Positions 8,141 to 16,429 of a stretch of 64,000 nucleotides of DNA are shown piece after piece. Every line of letters begins with the position of its first letter. The stretch's first letter is position 1. The notes under the pieces were generated by a model that saw only the letters and a list, made by a program, of their open reading frames with translations, searched no databases and was not told the origin of the DNA. Both the position numbers and the translations under genes were made by a program. Source of the stretch: Peribacillus simplex (GTDB lineage: Bacteria > Bacillota > Bacilli > Bacillales > DSM-1321). Where the stretch lies: contig NZ_CP011008.1 of NCBI RefSeq assembly GCF_001578185.1, forward strand, positions 462,001 through 526,000. The letters run 5' to 3'.

Positions 8141-9247
8141 ATGTTTTTAGCAATACGTGAACTAAAGCATTCGAAGTTACGTTATCTGCTGATTGGACTG
8201 ATCATGGTATTGGTCGCTTTGCTTGTCTTTATCATTTCAGGATTAGCAAATGGACTTTCTTCAGATAATGCTTCATCCATACAAAATATGAAGGCCGACT
8301 ATTTTGTCATGAAGCATGACTCTAAAAATAAATTGAACCGATCGATCATATCCATGGAAAAACTAGATGAAATCCGTGCTTCCTCGGATGTTAAAGCAGC
8401 CGAGGGTCTTGGGCAAATGATGACCACATTGAATAAAATCGGGTCAACGGAAAAAACGGATGTCACGATTTTTGCGACCAATGCTAATGGTATTTTAGCA
8501 CCGAAGGTCATAGAAGGAAGGAACTATGACAATAAGAAACAAGGTGAAGTAGTTGCTGATCGTTCTTTAAAAGAGGTTGGCTATAAATTAGGTGATTCAC
8601 TCAAAGATGACCTATCAGGTAAGGTTTTCACCATTGTTGGTTTTACAGAAAAGCAGTCTTACAGCCATTCACCTGTTGTTTACATGAATGTTAAGGGATG
8701 GCAGGAGATTAATCCTGCATTGAAAAACCAAGGGGAAGATTCAATCAGCACCATAGCAGTGCAAATGGATTCGAAGGCAGAAGAGAATGTACGTGAATCA
8801 TTGCCTGAGGATGTAACGCTCATTTCTAAAGATGAATCCCTTCAGAGTATACCAGGGTTCAAAGAGGAACAGGGTACATTGACGATGATGATCGCTTTCT
8901 TGTTTGTCATAGCAGCATTCGTATTGGCTGTATTCTTTTATGTGATTACCTTGCAAAAAACGAATCAATTCGGAGTTCTTAAAGCACTCGGGGCCAATAC
9001 GGGCTACCTGGCAAAAAGTATTATTGGTCAAGTAATGCTGCTTGCAGTGACATGCATAGCCATCAGTGTTGCCCTGACATATGGCGTCACGTTAATCATG
9101 CCAGAGGGAATGCCATTCGTATTGAGTACCGATTTGGTCATTAAATATTCCGTGTTACTTTTGGTTGTATCCCTATTGGGTTCGCTGCTATCACTATACC
9201 GAGTAGCGAAGATAGACGCGATCGAAGCAATAGGGAGGGTATCATGA
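8141..9247 (+). CDS. hrtB: Haem efflux ABC permease HrtB (FtsX/MacB fold)
   Basis: About 368 residues from ATG 8141 (GGGAG ribosome site); an in-frame ATG at 8126 is less likely. One N-terminal membrane helix (RYLLIGLIMVLVALLVFIIS), an extracytoplasmic domain of about 200 residues, then three helices near 240-365: the MacB/FtsX-type topology. It sits between hssS and an ATPase gene behind an HssR box, which identifies it as the permease of the HrtBA system that removes toxic haem from the membrane. The order here is hrtB then hrtA. Its stop overlaps the ATPase start. Confidence 0.87.
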   Translation: MFLAIRELKHSKLRYLLIGLIMVLVALLVFIISGLANGLSSDNASSIQNMKADYFVMKHDSKNKLNRSIISMEKLDEIRASSDVKAAEGLGQMMTTLNKIGSTEKTDVTIFATNANGILAPKVIEGRNYDNKKQGEVVADRSLKEVGYKLGDSLKDDLSGKVFTIVGFTEKQSYSHSPVVYMNVKGWQEINPALKNQGEDSISTIAVQMDSKAEENVRESLPEDVTLISKDESLQSIPGFKEEQGTLTMMIAFLFVIAAFVLAVFFYVITLQKTNQFGVLKALGANTGYLAKSIIGQVMLLAVTCIAISVALTYGVTLIMPEGMPFVLSTDLVIKYSVLLLVVSLLGSLLSLYRVAKIDAIEAIGRVS

Positions 9248-9921
9248 TGAGGGATAAACTATTATTTGAAAACGTAAGTAAGATTTATGGGGAAGGCGTT
9301 AATAAGGTGACAGCCCTTGATAATATTTCCCTGAATGTGAAAGCGGGGGAATTCGTCGCGATCGTGGGTCCTTCAGGCTCAGGAAAAAGTACTTTTCTTT
9401 CAATAGCGGGTGCGTTACTATCTCCGAGCGAAGGTCGCTTACTGCTGAATGATGAGGATATTACATCACTATCCTCAAAGGAATTGACTCGGGTGCGCCT
9501 TGAAAAGATCGGGTTTGTATTCCAGTCATCGAATCTTGTTCCATATTTAACTGTACGAGATCAGCTGCTGCTCATTTCCGAACTGATTGGCAAGCGGGAT
9601 AAAAAAACTGTGAAAAAAGCGGACGAATTGCTTAGCCATCTTGGACTTGGAAATCGGGCAGATCACCTGCCTGAAGCACTGTCGGGCGGAGAGCGGCAGC
9701 GTGTAGCCATCGCCCGTTCGCTGATGAATGATCCTGAAATCATTTTAGCGGATGAACCAACGGCAAGTCTTGATTCCAAAAGAGGCAGGGATGTTGTTGA
9801 AATGCTTGCACATGAGGTGAAGTCAAGAAATAAAGCGGCCATCATGGTAACGCACGATGAAAGAATGCTAGATTTATGTGATCGAGTGGTCAATATTACA
9901 GATGGCAAGGTATTTGGATGA
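9244..9921 (+). CDS. hrtA: Haem efflux ABC transporter ATPase HrtA
   Basis: 225 residues with Walker A GPSGSGKS, Q-loop GFVFQSSNLVPYLT, signature LSGGERQR, Walker B IILADEPTASLD and H-loop VTHDERM. It belongs to the LolD/MacB-type ATPase group. The start overlaps the end of hrtB (ATGA), and GGGAGGG within hrtB supplies the ribosome site. It should power HrtB in haem export. Confidence 0.9.
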   Translation: MMRDKLLFENVSKIYGEGVNKVTALDNISLNVKAGEFVAIVGPSGSGKSTFLSIAGALLSPSEGRLLLNDEDITSLSSKELTRVRLEKIGFVFQSSNLVPYLTVRDQLLLISELIGKRDKKTVKKADELLSHLGLGNRADHLPEALSGGERQRVAIARSLMNDPEIILADEPTASLDSKRGRDVVEMLAHEVKSRNKAAIMVTHDERMLDLCDRVVNITDGKVFG

Positions 9922-9942
9922 GTTATACCTAAAACACACGCC

Positions 9943-9964
9943 CCCTTGAGTTGAATCAAGGGGT
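9943..9964 (+). terminator. Hairpin after hrtA
   Basis: CCCCTTGA and TCAAGGGG pair around GTTGAA, 20 bases after hrtA. There is no T run directly behind; a larger hairpin follows at 9969. Confidence 0.5.
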
Positions 9965-9968
9965 AACT

Positions 9969-10010
9969 AGGCCGCCGCCTCTCCAAAGGAATTAGGAGAG
10001 GCGGCGGCCT
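9969..10010. repeat. 16-bp perfect GC-rich inverted repeat
   Basis: AGGCCGCCGCCTCTCC is exactly complementary to GGAGAGGCGGCGGCCT across a 10-base loop. The stem is very GC-rich for this genome and lacks a T tract on either side, so it is not a standard terminator. It may stabilise the hrtBA 3' end or mark a mobile scar. Confidence 0.8.
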
Positions 10011-10055
10011 GAATTCTCTGAAATACTAGATGGAACCGTTAAAAATAATTTTATA

Positions 10056-10112
10056 GGAACGGGCTGCAAATATGTAAGCAAAGGCAAAGGCATATTTTAT
10101 ATACGGCTATAA
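10056..10112 (+). pseudogene. Possible remnant of a histidine-kinase C-terminus
   Basis: An 18-codon frame reads ...SKGKGIFYIRL and stop, close to how sensor kinases end (compare ELGKGTTFYIRLPLM in hssS here). No upstream kinase text survives. It is a weak, short similarity. Confidence 0.25.
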
Positions 10113-10154
10113 GAAAAGGATATTATGCTGGTATCCCAGACCGTTCTCTTCGGA

Positions 10155-10976
10155 TTAATTATGTTTTTTAATTTTAAAGAACAAACAGTGATAAGTTGCT
10201 TTCACACCTGGTTCTTCTCGGTATTCTGTGTCGTATATGTTGATTAACTCTCGAAAAAAAGCGGGGCGTTGGCAGTAGTTTTCTTTGTTGCTGTTAGCTG
10301 CACCAATCTTTTTGATTGAAGTGAAAAATTCACGTACTGTCTGAAAGTACTCTGGTTCAAGCGTTTCCATTTTTGTCATCTCTATTGGAAATGCTGATGA
10401 AAAAGGGATTGCTTCTTCACAAACTTGCGATAATTCTTCTAGAGTATAAAACATTTGGCCAGGTGAACTATCAATGGTAAGTTGAAGCTTTTCTTTCGCA
10501 TGTTCATATGACATATGAAGCTCTTGAAAGGTTTTAGTTCCGAACGTTGAAAATATCAGGCATCCTTCAGGCGTTAAACGCGCAGACAATTTTTCAAGGG
10601 TTGCAGGAAGGTTATTCAGCCATTGAAACGTTGCATTGGAAATAACTAAGTCATAGTCTTCATTAAGTTCCATTTCTTCGATGTCAGCACATAAAACAGT
10701 AACACGGTCTTCCTTTGTCAGTCCTTTCGCCACTTCAACCATTCCTGGTGCTAAATCAACAGCCGTAATAACAGCATTAGGAAATGTTTTAACGAGTAAC
10801 CTGGTCAAGTAACCAGTGCCGCAGCCAATTTCAAGAATATTAATTCTTTGACTGGGGTTTTTTTGAGGAAGTAGATCAACCAATTGTCTCGCCATATTTT
10901 TTTGAACATTTGCATACGCATCATATGTTTTCGCATGTTCACTGAACCGCTTACTTAACAATCGTTTATCAATCAT
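10155..10976 (-). CDS. bioC: Malonyl-ACP O-methyltransferase BioC
   Basis: About 273 residues from ATG 10976, which overlaps the bioH stop (ATGA) and has an AAGGAG ribosome site. The class-I methyltransferase motif ILEIGCGTGYLT binds S-adenosylmethionine. DLVISNATFQWL and the N-terminal KRLLSKRFSEHAKTYD are characteristic of BioC. It methylates the malonyl carboxyl group so that fatty-acid synthesis can elongate it to pimeloyl-ACP methyl ester, the first step of the BioC-BioH biotin route. It is the last gene of the bioFHC operon. Confidence 0.9.
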   Translation of the reverse strand: MIDKRLLSKRFSEHAKTYDAYANVQKNMARQLVDLLPQKNPSQRINILEIGCGTGYLTRLLVKTFPNAVITAVDLAPGMVEVAKGLTKEDRVTVLCADIEEMELNEDYDLVISNATFQWLNNLPATLEKLSARLTPEGCLIFSTFGTKTFQELHMSYEHAKEKLQLTIDSSPGQMFYTLEELSQVCEEAIPFSSAFPIEMTKMETLEPEYFQTVREFFTSIKKIGAANSNKENYCQRPAFFRELINIYDTEYREEPGVKATYHCLFFKIKKHN

Positions 10977-11716
10977 GAATGTACTCCTTTTTGAATGAAT
11001 GTTTTCATGAGCTGCACACATTCCTGTGGTTTTGTGAAAAATGGAATATGACCAGTTCCTTCCATAATGTGGAATTCAGTTTCCCCACCCAGATTTTCTT
11101 TAATGAAAGTTGAGGCTTCGAGTGGGCAAATTTTGTCTTCCATTCCATGAATCAATAAAAAGGGGGTTTTAACCTGAGCGAGCTTTACTCTTACGTCTTT
11201 CTGAAGTAAATAATCCAAACCTATAAGAAGCGAAAACACATCATCTCCATGAAACTCGCGTTGAATTGTCGCATTGAATTGATGATAAAAACCTTCTTTT
11301 TTTTCTGCTTCGGAAAACATTGCTTCATAAAATGAAATCAAAGTCTTCTCTTTATTACGCTGTAGTTGTTTCTTCATGCGCTCGACAATAAGTGGATTCC
11401 AACCAAATGAATAGTTTTCATCCGTGGTAAACCGACTCGTTGCACCAATTAGTATAAAACCTTTTATTTTTTCTCGATATGAGCTTATAAGTTCAAGTGA
11501 TACGAGTGCCCCTAATGACCAGCCAAGTAAAAAAATAGGACCATCGATGGAAGCGATTGTGTCGATGACTCGTTCTTCAAAGTCATTGAGTGTTTTCGTA
11601 TCTCTCCATTCTATAAATGAAAGGTTAAATGCTTCAGACAGCGGTTTGATTAACGGTTTAAATGCTCCTTCTTCCATTCCCCAGCCAGGAAGCATGATTA
11701 AATTCGGCTTTTTCAT
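10973..11716 (-). CDS. bioH: Pimeloyl-ACP methyl ester esterase BioH (alpha/beta hydrolase)
   Basis: 247 residues, alpha/beta-hydrolase fold. Nucleophile Ser in LLGWSLGAL, acid Asp in IHGMEDKICP, His in GTGHIPFF; N-terminal LPGWGMEEGAF holds the oxyanion region. Position between bioF and bioC supports the role: removing the methyl cap from pimeloyl-ACP methyl ester after elongation. Its start overlaps the end of bioF by four bases and its stop overlaps bioC, so the three genes are translationally coupled. Confidence 0.85.
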   Translation of the reverse strand: MKKPNLIMLPGWGMEEGAFKPLIKPLSEAFNLSFIEWRDTKTLNDFEERVIDTIASIDGPIFLLGWSLGALVSLELISSYREKIKGFILIGATSRFTTDENYSFGWNPLIVERMKKQLQRNKEKTLISFYEAMFSEAEKKEGFYHQFNATIQREFHGDDVFSLLIGLDYLLQKDVRVKLAQVKTPFLLIHGMEDKICPLEASTFIKENLGGETEFHIMEGTGHIPFFTKPQECVQLMKTFIQKGVHS

Positions 11717-12915
11717 TCAATAACACCCATTTCTTTTCCAATAATAGAAACCTTTTTAACTGCCCAATCAAGATCTTCTTTATTGTGGAGAGCTGTCACG
11801 GTAAACCGGATTCTCGCCTCATTTTCTGGAACGGTCGGCGGTCTGACAGCAATGGCCGCAACTCCTTCTTTCTGCAAACGTTTGGCAAATTTCATCGTTT
11901 TTTCGTTTTCTCCGATGACAATAGGAACAATCTGTGATTGACTCCCACAAATATTAAACCCGTAATATGTGAGTTCATTTCTAAAGTATTCCGAATGTGT
12001 TTGGAGCAGTGCACGGCGCTCTGGTTCTTCTTGCACAAGGTCAATCGCTGTTTTTATAGCACCGAGTATGGCAGGGGGAAGTGCAGTTGAATAAATGAAT
12101 CCGCGCATGCGATTCTTTAAATAGTCAATAAGCCATTTTTTTCCGACAACATAGGCTCCGAATGAACCAAGCGCTTTACTGAATGTTCCCATTTGGATAT
12201 CAATTTTATTTTGAAGATGGAGATGACAGGCATAACCTTCACCGTTTTTACCGTAGATGCCGCTTCCATGTGCATCATCTGTCATTAAAATTGCGTTATA
12301 ACGTTCTTTTAATCGAACAAGGTCTTCAAGATAAGCAAAGTCACCGTCCATGCTGAAGACCGTATCCGTCACGATTAATTTACGTGCTTCAATTGATGGT
12401 TTTTTCAATAATGCTTCTAAATGATCTAAATCATTATGTCGATATCGCATATGCTTCGCACGGCTCAAAAGAGCTCCGTCGACAATGCTTGCATGATTCA
12501 ATTTATCACTATAAATAAAATCGTTACGGGACAGCAGGGTGGAGATAATTCCTAGGTTTGCGTTATATCCACTGTTGATAATGAGACCTGCTTCTGCTTT
12601 CTTCCAATTGACAAGAGCTTGTTCTGCTTGATCGTAAAGAGGATGATTGCCAATGATTAAACGTGAAGCCGTTGCTCCTGCACCATATGTATGTACTGCA
12701 TCAACCATAGCCTTTTTCAACCGTTCATCTCCTGCATATCCTAAATAGTTATTGGAAGCAAGGTTTAGCATCCTATGGCCGTTAATCAAAAGCCATGGCT
12801 TCTCGGCAAATACAGTTGTGACGAGTTCACGTTTTTGCGATATCTCTTCTAAATAAGCCAGTTCTTTCTTTATTTTATCTTCCCAAGGTAATTGTTTTTC
12901 ACTGTGCATGGACAT
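11713..12915 (-). CDS. bioF: 8-amino-7-oxononanoate synthase BioF
   Basis: 400 residues of the PLP alpha-oxoamine synthase family, which condenses pimeloyl-ACP or -CoA with L-alanine to form KAPA. Visible family motifs: NNYLGYAGD near the N-terminus, GAGATASRLI, SDKLNHASI, MTDDAHGSG with the PLP-contacting Asp and His, and the Schiff-base Lys in GTFSKALGSFG. It is the first gene of the minus-strand bioFHC unit, behind a promoter and a BirA operator. bioA, bioD, bioB and bioW are absent nearby, so the rest of the pathway must lie elsewhere. Confidence 0.92.
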   Translation of the reverse strand: MSMHSEKQLPWEDKIKKELAYLEEISQKRELVTTVFAEKPWLLINGHRMLNLASNNYLGYAGDERLKKAMVDAVHTYGAGATASRLIIGNHPLYDQAEQALVNWKKAEAGLIINSGYNANLGIISTLLSRNDFIYSDKLNHASIVDGALLSRAKHMRYRHNDLDHLEALLKKPSIEARKLIVTDTVFSMDGDFAYLEDLVRLKERYNAILMTDDAHGSGIYGKNGEGYACHLHLQNKIDIQMGTFSKALGSFGAYVVGKKWLIDYLKNRMRGFIYSTALPPAILGAIKTAIDLVQEEPERRALLQTHSEYFRNELTYYGFNICGSQSQIVPIVIGENEKTMKFAKRLQKEGVAAIAVRPPTVPENEARIRFTVTALHNKEDLDWAVKKVSIIGKEMGVIE

Positions 12916-12925
12916 TCTCCTTTTG

Positions 12926-12963
12926 TTATATGTTAACTTAAATTTATTTCAGTTAACATATAA
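12926..12963 (-). promoter_or_regulatory. BirA (biotin) operator of bioFHC
   Basis: TTATATGTTAAC and GTTAACATATAA form a perfect 12-bp inverted repeat with a 14-base spacer, matching the Bacillota biotin operator pattern (GTTAAC half-sites about 14-15 apart). It overlaps the predicted transcription start, so biotinyl-AMP-loaded BirA would block initiation. Confidence 0.9.
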
Positions 12964-12966
12964 GAC

Positions 12967-12996
12967 ATTCTAATCATGACTCTATAAAACTGTCAA
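12967..12996 (-). promoter_or_regulatory. SigA promoter of bioFHC
   Basis: On the minus strand, consensus TTGACA (12991-12996) and TAGAAT (12967-12972) with an 18-base spacer lie directly upstream of the biotin operator. Confidence 0.8.
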
Positions 12997-13403
12997 GCTT
13001 TGAAAAGGAACCCGATTATAAAATAATTATCCATAAATCAGGGAGATAACGAGGGGCGAAAGAGGAGAACTATTATCAGCATTCTGATTAGAATTTGTCC
13101 TTTGAACCATGTAGTGGAGCAGTAGAGTTTGACCATAACAATAAGTTGAAAGGGGGATTATGATGGCTGCTGTTTTCCATGGGCAGCAGCTTTGTTAAGC
13201 TAATGTCTAAAAGAGCTTAGAAAAAATTAGTGCCCTTATACGTATTAAGCTTATTCATTGAAGATAATCTAACTACCAAGGTAGTCTTTTTGTTAAACCT
13301 TCAAATCTTTGAAGGATTAAATGGAATTCCATGTTACTATAGAGCAGTGAAATTAAGCTATTTCTTTTCACATTAACAATTACATAAAGGAAGGTAATTA
13401 AAT
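12997..13403. other. Intergenic region between bioF and the yitT-type gene
   Basis: No convincing gene. A CAGCAGC/GCTGCTG hairpin followed by TTTGTT (13166-13196) and an ACTACC/GGTAGT hairpin followed by CTTTTTGTT (about 13270-13295) look like weak terminators. The first hairpin contains a possible ORF of eleven codons (13163-13198) behind AGGGGGATT, which I do not regard as proven. Confidence 0.5.
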
Positions 13404-14243
13404 ATGAAAAAGATTTCTTTAGATGTTTTATTTATATTAATAGGAGCTTTTATTTTCGCTTTGGCAATAAATCTTTTCGTTATTCCCAATGAACTTGGTG
13501 AGGGAGGAGTCACGGGGATAACCATCATTTTATTTTATCTTTTTGAGTGGTCACCAGGGCTGTTAAGTTTGATCATTAATGCTTTCCTGCTCATTGTCGG
13601 TTATAAATATCTGTCGAAAATGACAACGATTTATACCATCATCGCCGTTGCATTCAACTCGCTTTTCCTTCATTTAACCGAAAGTTGGAATATATCTTCC
13701 GATGAAATTGTCATCAATGCGATATTTGGCGGGGTTTTTGCCGGAGCAGGGATTGGAATAATCATTCGAGTTGGAGGTACGACTGCCGGTACAACGATCC
13801 TAGCCCGAATTACGAATAAATATTTGGGATGGAGCTTAAGTTATGGACTTCTGTTTTTCGATTTAATCGTTGCGTTCTCATCTTATTTCATCATTGGCGC
13901 AGAAGGTCTGATGCTTACTATCCTAATGCTTTATATTGGAACAAAAACGATGGAATTCATCATTGAGGGATTGAACCCGAAAAAAGCGATTACCATCATA
14001 TCAAATGAAGCGGACCAGATTGCAAAACAAGTGACGGTATTGATGGACCGAGGGGTAACCGTTTTTAGCGGTCATGGATACTATACAAAAGCATCCAAGG
14101 ATATTTTATATATCGTTATAAGTAAGCAAGAGGTGCTCAAGTTAAAGAGAATTGTGCAGTCAACGGATAGCAATGCTTTTATAGCCATACATGACGTTCG
14201 GGATGTATTTGGTGAAGGATTCTTGGATATCTCGAAGTCCTGA
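13404..14243 (+). CDS. YitT-family membrane protein (DUF161 plus C-terminal DUF2179)
   Basis: 279 residues with five or six membrane segments in the first 180 (GGVTGITI and RVGGTTAGTTILA are family hallmarks), then a soluble domain of about 90 residues (DUF2179, ending HDVRDVFGEGF). The family is widespread in Bacillus (YitT, YqfU, YvjA and others) and its transport role is unresolved. Single gene with an AAGGAAGGTAATTAA ribosome site, closed by a hairpin at 14266-14290. Confidence 0.85.
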   Translation: MKKISLDVLFILIGAFIFALAINLFVIPNELGEGGVTGITIILFYLFEWSPGLLSLIINAFLLIVGYKYLSKMTTIYTIIAVAFNSLFLHLTESWNISSDEIVINAIFGGVFAGAGIGIIIRVGGTTAGTTILARITNKYLGWSLSYGLLFFDLIVAFSSYFIIGAEGLMLTILMLYIGTKTMEFIIEGLNPKKAITIISNEADQIAKQVTVLMDRGVTVFSGHGYYTKASKDILYIVISKQEVLKLKRIVQSTDSNAFIAIHDVRDVFGEGFLDISKS

Positions 14244-14265
14244 AGCGATTGGTTAGTTCGAAATG

Positions 14266-14290
14266 AAAAGGCCTAATAGGCTTTTTTATT
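14266..14290 (+). terminator. Terminator of the yitT-type gene
   Basis: AAAAGGCCTA and TAGGCTTTTTTA form a short stem directly followed by T residues. Confidence 0.7.
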
Positions 14291-14395
14291 TTGCAATGTA
14301 AAAAAATCTGTAAATTCCGAATAATTTGTTATATTATGTAAGTAAGAAACCACACACCCTGAGGAATGCAGCCATTAAATATGGAGGTGTCTAAG

Positions 14396-14581
14396 ATGAT
14401 CCTTTTAAAAGTGGATGACAGAAAGTTTGGGAAAAGCAATATCAAGTACAGTGTAGTTGATAAGGAAACGAATGAATTGATCATTAGTGGTGTGTTTAAA
14501 GAATTTGGACAGGCAAGCGATAAATATTATGAACTGAAAGATGAATATGGTTCATCCAATGTACAGATGGTATTGAAGTGA
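14396..14581 (+). CDS. Unrecognised 61-aa protein
   Basis: The start at 14396 is chosen because GGAGGTG lies six bases upstream; an upstream in-frame ATG at 14366 has no such site. The product (MILLKVDDRKFGKSNIKYSV...) looks like a small alternating strand/helix fold, charged, without membrane segments. I do not recognise the family. It stands alone between the yitT-type gene and the sugar locus. Confidence 0.55.
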   Translation: MILLKVDDRKFGKSNIKYSVVDKETNELIISGVFKEFGQASDKYYELKDEYGSSNVQMVLK

Positions 14582-14755
14582 AAAGAGGGGGACCGTTGGG
14601 TTTCCCTTTTTGGGTACTAATGTCAGAGGTGAAAATGGCCCGTACAAAAAAATAGTTTTTATAATCGTTTAAAGGAATAATCAATGGTTTCTGAATCATA
14701 TAATTAGATTGAGAAGGTTTTAAACATCCTTTTTTTACAATATACTACAATTTAA

Positions 14756-14784
14756 TTGTAAAGTATGGAATTTGGTGGTAATAT
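14756..14784 (+). promoter_or_regulatory. Candidate promoter of the CUT1 importer operon
   Basis: TTGTAA (14756-14761) and TAATAT (14779-14784) are separated by 17 bases. The operator at 14797 begins 13 bases after the -10, where a LacI-type repressor would block the start. Confidence 0.6.
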
Positions 14785-14796
14785 AAAGCGCATAAA

Positions 14797-14810
14797 TGTA
14801 AACGTTTGCA
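14797..14810 (+). promoter_or_regulatory. LacI/CcpA-type operator O1
   Basis: TGTAAACGTTTGCA, a near-palindrome with AAACGTTT core, just downstream of the predicted promoter. It also fits the CcpA cre consensus except at one position, so local repressor and CcpA are both candidates. Confidence 0.75.
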
Positions 14811-14894
14811 AAAAAGTTTGTGAGGAGGTGATGTAAAAGAAGTACGATAGACTATTCATATCGTAGAACGAAAGGTTTTTATTTTACTATTTTA

Positions 14895-14908
14895 TGCAAA
14901 CGTTTTCT
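14895..14908 (+). promoter_or_regulatory. LacI/CcpA-type operator O2
   Basis: TGCAAACGTTTTCT shares the AAACGTTT core with O1 and lies 44 bases before the binding-protein gene. O1 and O2 are about 98 bases apart, compatible with looping. Confidence 0.6.
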
Positions 14909-14951
14909 TAAAATTGCATGAATATTATGAAAAAAGGGAGAGTCGGTAGGC

Positions 14952-16241
14952 ATGAATCGTAAAAAATGGTACGGGGGAATCTTTTCTGTTTTATTAATTT
15001 TTAGTGTAATTTTGGCTGGATGCTCTTCTTCTACTGGTGGAAACAGCGACTCTAAGGATAAAGTGACTCTGGATATTTTTCAATTCAAGGTAGAATTCAA
15101 GTCGCAATTCGAGGCATTGGTGAAACAATATGAAAAAGAAAATCCAGATGTGAAGATCAAGATATCGACAGTTGGCGGTGGAAATGATTATAAATCAGCC
15201 ATTACGGCAAAGTTCGCTTCAGGTGAGGAGCCAGCGGTTTTTAACATTGGCGGACCGGTAGATGTCAAACAATATAAAGATAGATTATTAGATTTAAAGG
15301 ACACGAAGGCAGCGGCAGCAGCACTTGATGGCACTTTGGATGGCGTGGAAGAGGACGGGCAAGTTCTTGGACTTCCATTTAACCAGGAAGGATATGGCTT
15401 GATTTATAACAAACGGATATTTAAGGAAGCCGGAATCAATCCTGAAGAAATTACAAGTTATGCAGCACTAGAGGCGGCAGTTAAGAAAATGGATTCACAG
15501 AAAGACAAATTGAAAATCGATGCAGTTTTCGCTTACCCGGTTAAAGAGAAGTGGGTGACAGGAAACCATTTATCCAATGTATTCTTAGCGCCGGAGTTTG
15601 ATGGGAATGTGTTAAAAGCAAGCAAGTCTCCAACTGTTAAATTCACGGATGGTGACAAGTTTAAACAAATGGTCGATATCCAAAATAAATATTCCGTCCA
15701 GCCGACAACAAGTCTTGATTACTCCCAACAAGTGGAAGAGTTGTTCTCACTTGAAAAGGTTGCAATCATTCAGCAAGGTAACTGGGTGTATAACACAGTA
15801 TATGATATGGACCCGGAATTAGCGGAAAAAGGCATTGGTATCATTCCGATTCCTAATGGAGACAAAGCAGGAATGCCGGTCGGCGTACCGAACTATTGGG
15901 CAGTGAACAAGAAATCGGATGAAAAGGTACAGGAAGAAGCGAAGAAGTTCCTCGACTGGATGTATACATCTGAAGAAGGGAAAAAAGCCGTTTTGGAAGA
16001 TTTTAAATTCATTCCTGCTTATGAAGGATATGATGTAGAAAAAATAGCCGATCCAATTTCAAAAGAAATTTATAAATACTCCCAAGATGGAAACACGATT
16101 GGGTGGGTGTTTAATGGATATCCGGTTGGTTGGAATGATGACCTTGGTGCAAGTGTCCAAAAGTACGTAACTGGTAAATTGACGTGGGATGAACTTGTCC
16201 AACAGAACATTGAAAATTGGGAGAAGATTCATAGCAAGTAA
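14952..16241 (+). CDS. Carbohydrate ABC transporter substrate-binding lipoprotein (family 1)
   Basis: 429 residues with a lipoprotein signal: basic start, hydrophobic core and lipobox VILAGC (Cys24). The mature part has the two-lobe type-1 solute-binding layout (early KVTLDIFQFKVEFKSQFE; aromatic-rich WVFNGYPVGWNDD near the end). It should bind an oligosaccharide or glycoside outside the cell and deliver it to the two permeases encoded downstream. No ATPase gene is in the locus; CUT1 importers in Bacillus often share the common ATPase MsmX (known), so that is expected here. Confidence 0.9.
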   Translation: MNRKKWYGGIFSVLLIFSVILAGCSSSTGGNSDSKDKVTLDIFQFKVEFKSQFEALVKQYEKENPDVKIKISTVGGGNDYKSAITAKFASGEEPAVFNIGGPVDVKQYKDRLLDLKDTKAAAAALDGTLDGVEEDGQVLGLPFNQEGYGLIYNKRIFKEAGINPEEITSYAALEAAVKKMDSQKDKLKIDAVFAYPVKEKWVTGNHLSNVFLAPEFDGNVLKASKSPTVKFTDGDKFKQMVDIQNKYSVQPTTSLDYSQQVEELFSLEKVAIIQQGNWVYNTVYDMDPELAEKGIGIIPIPNGDKAGMPVGVPNYWAVNKKSDEKVQEEAKKFLDWMYTSEEGKKAVLEDFKFIPAYEGYDVEKIADPISKEIYKYSQDGNTIGWVFNGYPVGWNDDLGASVQKYVTGKLTWDELVQQNIENWEKIHSK

Positions 16242-16429
16242 GTGTTCGGAATGGCAAATGACCAATCGGCATGAAAAGGGTGTCGATTGGTTGTTCCTGT
16301 TACAAGAAAGTAGCTAAGGGAAATTGCGTAAATAAGGTATACATCATTTACTAACTAGTCATGATCGATGATTTTTAATATTTTTTGAAATCCGTTATCT
16401 ATTAAATCATTTCAAGGAGGTCGGTTTCG

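Noticed and set aside
13163-13198. Eleven-codon leader ORF behind AGGGGGATT
   Set aside because: It coincides with a GCTGCTG/CAGCAGC terminator-like hairpin and has no regulatory codon run; coding is not supported.
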